Source of the DNA: Desulfobacteraceae bacterium
GTDB taxonomy: Bacteria; Desulfobacterota; Desulfobacteria; Desulfobacterales; Desulfosalsimonadaceae
Assembly: GCA_003551985.1 (NCBI GenBank)
Contig: PUOB01000202.1
Span: 1 to 9,729 of the forward strand
Reading direction: 5' to 3'
DNA: 9,729 nt
Shown: in pieces, positions 6,059 to 9,729 of the stretch
Position numbering within the stretch: position 1 is the first letter of the stretch
How the letters are laid out: every line of letters starts with the position of its first letter
Position numbers and translations under genes: made by a program
The notes under the pieces: generated by a model
Told to the model about the DNA's origin: nothing
Databases searched by the model: none
Seen by the model: the letters and a program-made list of their open reading frames with translations, nothing else

Positions 6059-8569
6059 TTACCCAAGCCCGTGGACCGTGCGCTGGATGATATTGTCCTG
6101 GGTTTTCCGGCTGATGTCGACGAAATGGGCGCTGTAGCCGGCAACGCGGACAATGACCTCCTGGTATTTTTCCGGGTCTTTCTGCGCTGCCTTGAGCGTG
6201 GCATCATCGATTATATTGAACTGGACATGGTCGATGCCCAGATCCGCCCAGGTATGGATGTATGCCTTCCAAAGCTGGTAGCCCTTCTCCCCGGCAAGCT
6301 GAGTTGGCGAAAAGCGCTGATTTAGCAGAAACGCACGACCGCCGGTGATATGGTCGATCTTGCTGCATGATTTCAGCACCGCCGTGGGCCCCTTCTTGTC
6401 GAGTCCCGGTCCGGGCGAGACGCCGCCGTCATAAAGGGCGTCCCCCAGCCGTCGGCCGTTGGGCAGCGCGCCGACGATATTGGCATAATGAATGTTGCCG
6501 CTGACGTTTTCGGGCAGAATCGGCCAGCTGTTGCCGGAGGGGCACTTGAGCTCCCTGGAAAACGTTGCCGCCTCATCAAGGCACCGGAGCATGATATCAT
6601 CGACGTAGTCGTCGTCATTGCCCCATTTGGGCGCATTGCGGACGAAGTCAAGACGCATTTCCTCATAACCTTCCCAGTTGTTGTCAAGGGCCGCTTTCAA
6701 CTGTTTTATGGTGTATTTTTTCTCCTCATAGACCAGTTTTTTGACCGCAGCCAGGCTGTCGATGTTTTCCACCCATGTAAAGGCCGTAATCCATGCATTG
6801 CCCCGTTCGAGGGAAGGCTCGAAGGTGTCAAGGCCGCTCTCCACGGAGCGCTCGGAGATGCCCGACAGAAACGGCCGGGGCGTCAGCGTCGGCGCCAGGG
6901 ACCGGGCGCGGTTGACCGCGCGCACCAGGATGCTGAAGATGGTCTTCATCTGGAGCGTCCACGCCTCGAAAAACTGCTCGAAATCCGAAAAAGTCGTGAC
7001 GTCGCCGGTTTCCGCGCCGATCTGCATGTTCACGACCGGGTCGAAGCCGTTGTTGATGACAAATTCGACAATTTTCGCGCAGTTGGCCGTGGCATTGGCC
7101 ATCCGCATGGGCTGGTATCCGTGCTTGGTGGGCGGACAGGGCGACATGCAGGCCTGGTTGCACCAGAGCCTGGCCTCCTCGATGGGATGACCGTACCAGT
7201 GCATGCAGTTGGCGATCATAATCGGATCATGCCGCATGTTTGGATATCCCAGCCCCTGGCGGTTGCATTCAAATATCTCGCGCATCACCGCATCTTTCAC
7301 CTTGGGATGCCACCGGAAGGAAAGCGTGGGATTGGCGACCCGGACAAGCCGTGCGGCCTGCATCAGGGCGATCGTGAGATCGTTGCAGGCATCCCGCCCT
7401 TTGGCATCCACCCCGCCGATGGTCCAGACCCAGGTGCCGTCAATGCCCTGGAGCCCCTCGCGCGCAAATTTTGGCTTGAACTGGCAGACTTCGGCCGCCC
7501 GGATCATGAATTCGCCCACAAGGTCGATGGCCTCATCTTTCGTGAGGGTCCTGTCGATATTGACATCCTTGTCGTAATACGGCCCGTGGTAGTAGTCCGG
7601 CCGGGCCGGCCACGCGGCCTCTATGGCCTCGGTCCGGCTCATCATCTGAATGAAGATGTCATACTGGAACGACTCCTGGAGCGTCCTGGGAGGATGTGCC
7701 GGCACACGTTCGCAGACCTCGGCGATTTTCAGCAGCTCTTCTTTCCGGTCCGGGTCCGCCTCGAAGTTTTCGGCGATAATCCGCGCCAGCCGTCCGTAGC
7801 GCGCTGCAGTGCGAATGCCGGCCTCCAGGGTGATCTTCATGGCCTCCCAGTTGTTGAGCCTGTCATACATCGCCGTGATTTCTTCAGTCGCGCCGGGCTG
7901 ATGGGTTATTTCGTCGGCCTCGTCTATTTTCTGGTCCAGCTCGTCGATGATGGCCTGGAATGCCCTATTTCCGGTCATAATGTATTCATAGTCCTTGCTG
8001 GAATAACCGCCGCGTGCGAGCGGGACGCCCCACCCGATGGACCCGGAAAGCATTTTCATCAAATCATCCATGTCAAAAACGGGCAGCATCTTGTCCAGGT
8101 CGCTCTTCCCGCGCCAGTAGGCATTGATCTCCTCGATGGTTTTTACGGATTCGTCGGCGGGTTCCGGGATGGCGGTGGGATCATTGTACACTTCCTCATT
8201 GAGGAAGCTGGCCGCGCTCGGATCCCATCCGATGGTATGGGGCAGGCTGCCGGTATAGCCCACCAGTTGCGCATGGTCGGTGATGAAAATCGTCTTGTTG
8301 TCCAGCACGTGGGCAAGCATTTTGGCAAACTTCATAACATAGGCATCGGCCGACCATTCAAGCTCCTTTGCCTTTTGGGTATGCAGCGCGGCACGCTCCA
8401 GGTCCACTTTCACGCCCGGGGCATAGAGCCCCCCGATGGCCCCCTTTTTCCATATGGCTTTCCGTAAATAGTCGATCCTTGGCGATCGCTTTTTCTCGGC
8501 CGCCCACCACCATTCATGCTTTTTTTCAAAGTCTTCAACGGTTTTGTCTTTTATCGCTGCTTCCGCCAT
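6059..8569 (-). CDS. X-succinate synthase catalytic (alpha) subunit, glycyl-radical enzyme (BssA/AssA/NmsA family)
   Basis: The 836-residue protein spans a whole pyruvate formate-lyase-like barrel. The catalytic cysteine is Cys474 in QACMSPCPPTKHG; the glycyl-radical motif is RVAGYSAHFVDI, with Gly811 25 residues from the end. Arg489, 15 residues after the cysteine, occupies the place of BssA Arg508, which binds fumarate (Cys493 in BssA). PKWGNDDD (648-654 region) is a block conserved in bssA and assA genes. These features exclude plain pyruvate formate-lyases and diol dehydratases. The reaction is addition of a substrate C-H carbon to fumarate, giving a substituted succinate, in the cytoplasm under strict anoxia. 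AAAGGAG precedes the ATG. The length is somewhat below the roughly 860 residues of BssA. Whether the substrate is an alkane, toluene, methylnaphthalene, cresol or something else is not resolved; an alkylsuccinate or naphthyl type is slightly favoured by context. Confidence 0.93.
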   Translation of the reverse strand: MAEAAIKDKTVEDFEKKHEWWWAAEKKRSPRIDYLRKAIWKKGAIGGLYAPGVKVDLERAALHTQKAKELEWSADAYVMKFAKMLAHVLDNKTIFITDHAQLVGYTGSLPHTIGWDPSAASFLNEEVYNDPTAIPEPADESVKTIEEINAYWRGKSDLDKMLPVFDMDDLMKMLSGSIGWGVPLARGGYSSKDYEYIMTGNRAFQAIIDELDQKIDEADEITHQPGATEEITAMYDRLNNWEAMKITLEAGIRTAARYGRLARIIAENFEADPDRKEELLKIAEVCERVPAHPPRTLQESFQYDIFIQMMSRTEAIEAAWPARPDYYHGPYYDKDVNIDRTLTKDEAIDLVGEFMIRAAEVCQFKPKFAREGLQGIDGTWVWTIGGVDAKGRDACNDLTIALMQAARLVRVANPTLSFRWHPKVKDAVMREIFECNRQGLGYPNMRHDPIMIANCMHWYGHPIEEARLWCNQACMSPCPPTKHGYQPMRMANATANCAKIVEFVINNGFDPVVNMQIGAETGDVTTFSDFEQFFEAWTLQMKTIFSILVRAVNRARSLAPTLTPRPFLSGISERSVESGLDTFEPSLERGNAWITAFTWVENIDSLAAVKKLVYEEKKYTIKQLKAALDNNWEGYEEMRLDFVRNAPKWGNDDDYVDDIMLRCLDEAATFSRELKCPSGNSWPILPENVSGNIHYANIVGALPNGRRLGDALYDGGVSPGPGLDKKGPTAVLKSCSKIDHITGGRAFLLNQRFSPTQLAGEKGYQLWKAYIHTWADLGIDHVQFNIIDDATLKAAQKDPEKYQEVIVRVAGYSAHFVDISRKTQDNIIQRTVHGLG

Positions 8570-8611
8570 GGTTGTCTCCTTTGATATACATTTTCATTTA
8601 CGGGCAAGCGC

Positions 8612-8776
8612 CTATTTCCTGTGATAAAATTCACAATCACCGGCGTCGTCTTCGGCTTTGGCCGGTTTCGCCTGGTAGTAGGCCTGCCTGGGGTCCACGA
8701 CGCGGCGGACGCAGTCGCCCTGCGCCGGGTTTTCTTCCAACGGAAAAAAGCTTTGACATTCCTGGCATGTGGTCAT
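8612..8776 (-). CDS. Gamma-type small subunit of X-succinate synthase (BssC-like, 54 aa)
   Basis: A 54-residue protein opens MTTCQECQSFFPLEENP and ends CEFYHRK. Cysteines 4, 7, 22 and 48 give CxxC-x14-C-x25-C, the pattern of the BssC/BssB small subunits that each bind a 4Fe-4S cluster in a high-potential-iron-protein-like fold; the beginning is strikingly like BssC. The ATG at 8776 follows a strong AAGGAGG site. The gene lies between the activase and alpha genes, 42 bases before alpha, exactly where bssC lies in bssDCAB operons. In benzylsuccinate synthase the gamma subunit binds alpha away from the active site and stabilises it. Confidence 0.88.
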   Translation of the reverse strand: MTTCQECQSFFPLEENPAQGDCVRRVVDPRQAYYQAKPAKAEDDAGDCEFYHRK

Positions 8777-8812
8777 TTGTGTCGTCCTCCTTATGGTTGA
8801 TGATGCGTTGCG

Positions 8813-8843
8813 ACCGGCTTTCGCTGTCCTTGTGAAAGCCGGT
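8813..8843 (-). other. RNA hairpin between the activase and gamma-subunit genes
   Basis: A perfect 10-base inverted repeat, 8813-8822 (ACCGGCTTTC) and 8834-8843 (GAAAGCCGGT), encloses an 11-base loop. It lies in the 78-base spacer after the activase stop. In the minus-strand transcript no U-run follows, so it does not look like a terminator. It could instead protect or mark the 5' end of a processed transcript for the synthase subunits. Confidence 0.55.
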
Positions 8844-8854
8844 ATGGCGAGTGT

Positions 8855-9729
8855 TCAGAACGCCGCGGCGCTTTCAAAACCGGAACCCCCGACGGTTGCA
8901 ACGAATCCGCTTTCCCTGTAAATGTCCGCGGTGGTTTCCAACAAAGACGGATCAATGGCTTCAAACGCCGCCATGGACCAATCCAGACCCAGCCAGTCGT
9001 ACTTGTCCTGGCACCAGTTGTGATACGGCAGAAGGTCCACCCGACAGATATTGCCTGACAGCCCGAAAAGAAACGATGCCATACGGATATGGGTATCAAC
9101 GGCGTCGTTGAAACCCGGCACTACTGGTATGCGGATCCATATTTCCTTTCCGGTTTTGGACAGCCTGCGGAGATTTTCCAGGATCAGGGAATTGTCCACA
9201 CCGGTCATTTGCCGATGGGGAGCGGGATCGATATGCTTCAGGTCAAACAGGACGATATCGGCATGCCGGACAATTTCCGAGAGTATCTCCCAGGAAGAAA
9301 AACCGTTGGTGTCGACACAGCAGTGAATGCCCTGCGCTTTGGCCGCCACAAGAAGATCCGTCGTAAAATCCGGATGAAAGCAAGGCTCACCCCCGCTTAT
9401 GGTCAGACCGCCGCCCGAGTTCTCGTAGAACGGGCGGTCTTTTTCGACCTCGTTTAGTATCTCTTTAACCGAGATGTCCATGCCGGCGATGCTGAGCGCC
9501 CCGTAGGGGCATGCGTCGATGCATGCCATGCAGCGATCGCAGCGGTCCCGCACGATTTTATGATACAGATCAGCATGATGGACCTGTTTGCCAGCCATGA
9601 TCGGGGCTTCGATGGCGTCGCCGGGGCAGGCATCCATGCATTGCCCGCACTGCACGCAAAGACGCCGTTTCCAGTAAATGTCGAGCTCCGGGCGAATGGT
9701 TTCAGGGTTGTGGCACCAGGCGCATCGCA
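8855..9729 (-). CDS. Glycyl-radical enzyme activating enzyme (radical SAM, BssD-like), N-terminus outside window
   Basis: The visible part is 290 residues and open to the window edge. It begins RCAWCHNPE, the last two cysteines of the radical-SAM CxxxCxxC motif; the first cysteine and the true start lie beyond base 9729. Two ferredoxin-type 4Fe-4S motifs follow, CVQCGQCMDACP (fragment residues 24-35) and CDRCMACIDACP (63-74), the insert typical of activases of benzylsuccinate synthase and glycerol dehydratase type. The SAM-binding GGEP is at 112-115 in LTISGGEPCFHP, and DTNG at 139-142. The enzyme cleaves SAM reductively and abstracts hydrogen from the radical-site glycine, here Gly811 of the alpha subunit encoded two genes downstream. 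Pyruvate formate-lyase activase lacks the ferredoxin insert, which excludes it. Any internal GTG start near 9655 would cut the radical-SAM motif and is not real. Confidence 0.93.
   Translation of the reverse strand, partial: RCAWCHNPETIRPELDIYWKRRLCVQCGQCMDACPGDAIEAPIMAGKQVHHADLYHKIVRDRCDRCMACIDACPYGALSIAGMDISVKEILNEVEKDRPFYENSGGGLTISGGEPCFHPDFTTDLLVAAKAQGIHCCVDTNGFSSWEILSEIVRHADIVLFDLKHIDPAPHRQMTGVDNSLILENLRRLSKTGKEIWIRIPVVPGFNDAVDTHIRMASFLFGLSGNICRVDLLPYHNWCQDKYDWLGLDWSMAAFEAIDPSLLETTADIYRESGFVATVGGSGFESAAAF

Noticed and set aside
6488..8467. 659-residue open frame on the plus strand
   Set aside because: It is antisense to the alpha-subunit gene, whose catalytic and radical motifs are intact; the plus-strand translation has no recognisable motif and results from the biased codon use of the true gene.
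8855..9655. Activase starting at the GTG near 9655
   Set aside because: The frame continues upstream to the window edge and includes RCAWCHNPE, part of the essential radical-SAM motif, so the gene is only cut by the window.

Overview
This window carries most of a gene cluster for an X-succinate synthase. These glycyl-radical enzymes add the carbon radical of a hydrocarbon or aromatic substrate to fumarate (benzylsuccinate, alkylsuccinate, naphthylmethylsuccinate and hydroxybenzylsuccinate synthases). All nine genes lie on the minus strand, so transcription runs from high to low coordinates. The enzyme is oxygen-sensitive, so the host must be an anaerobe. The gene content, moderately high G+C, and an ATP-dependent acyl-CoA ligase beside the synthase suggest a sulfate-reducing or syntrophic Desulfobacterota-type bacterium. 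That placement is inference; there is no rRNA or other taxonomic marker here.

Layout in transcription order. (1) Radical-SAM activating enzyme with two 4Fe-4S ferredoxin motifs, 9729-8855, its start outside the window. (2) A 54-residue, four-cysteine gamma-type small subunit, 8776-8612. (3) The 836-residue catalytic alpha subunit, 8569-6059, with catalytic Cys474 and radical-bearing Gly811. (4) A 120-residue, cysteine-containing protein, probably the beta subunit, 6034-5672. (5) A 73-residue protein with two CxxC pairs, rubredoxin or zinc-ribbon like, 5627-5406. (6) A MoxR/CbbQ-type AAA+ ATPase of the BssE kind, 5383-4493. (7) A 547-residue protein with a C-terminal VWA domain and intact MIDAS residues, 4521-2878, overlapping the ATPase gene by 29 bases. 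(8) After a 192-base spacer holding a palindromic repeat and a candidate promoter, an acyl-CoA synthetase, 2685-1060. (9) A PAS-PAS regulator of the sigma-54 activator type, 963-1, cut by the window edge just before its Walker A motif.

Proposed working order: the activase uses SAM to place the radical on Gly811. The alpha subunit, with its iron-sulfur small subunits, adds the substrate to fumarate. The AAA+/VWA pair probably assembles, remodels or reactivates the complex. The CoA ligase would activate the resulting substituted succinate for beta-oxidation-like breakdown. The PAS regulator may control the cluster. The substrate cannot be settled from the sequence alone; the rubredoxin-like gene and the CoA ligase in place of a CoA-transferase fit an alkane-type or polycyclic-type pathway better than the classical betaproteobacterial toluene operon.

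No tRNA, rRNA, CRISPR array, insertion sequence or plus-strand gene was found. Gaps between genes are all shorter than 200 bases.
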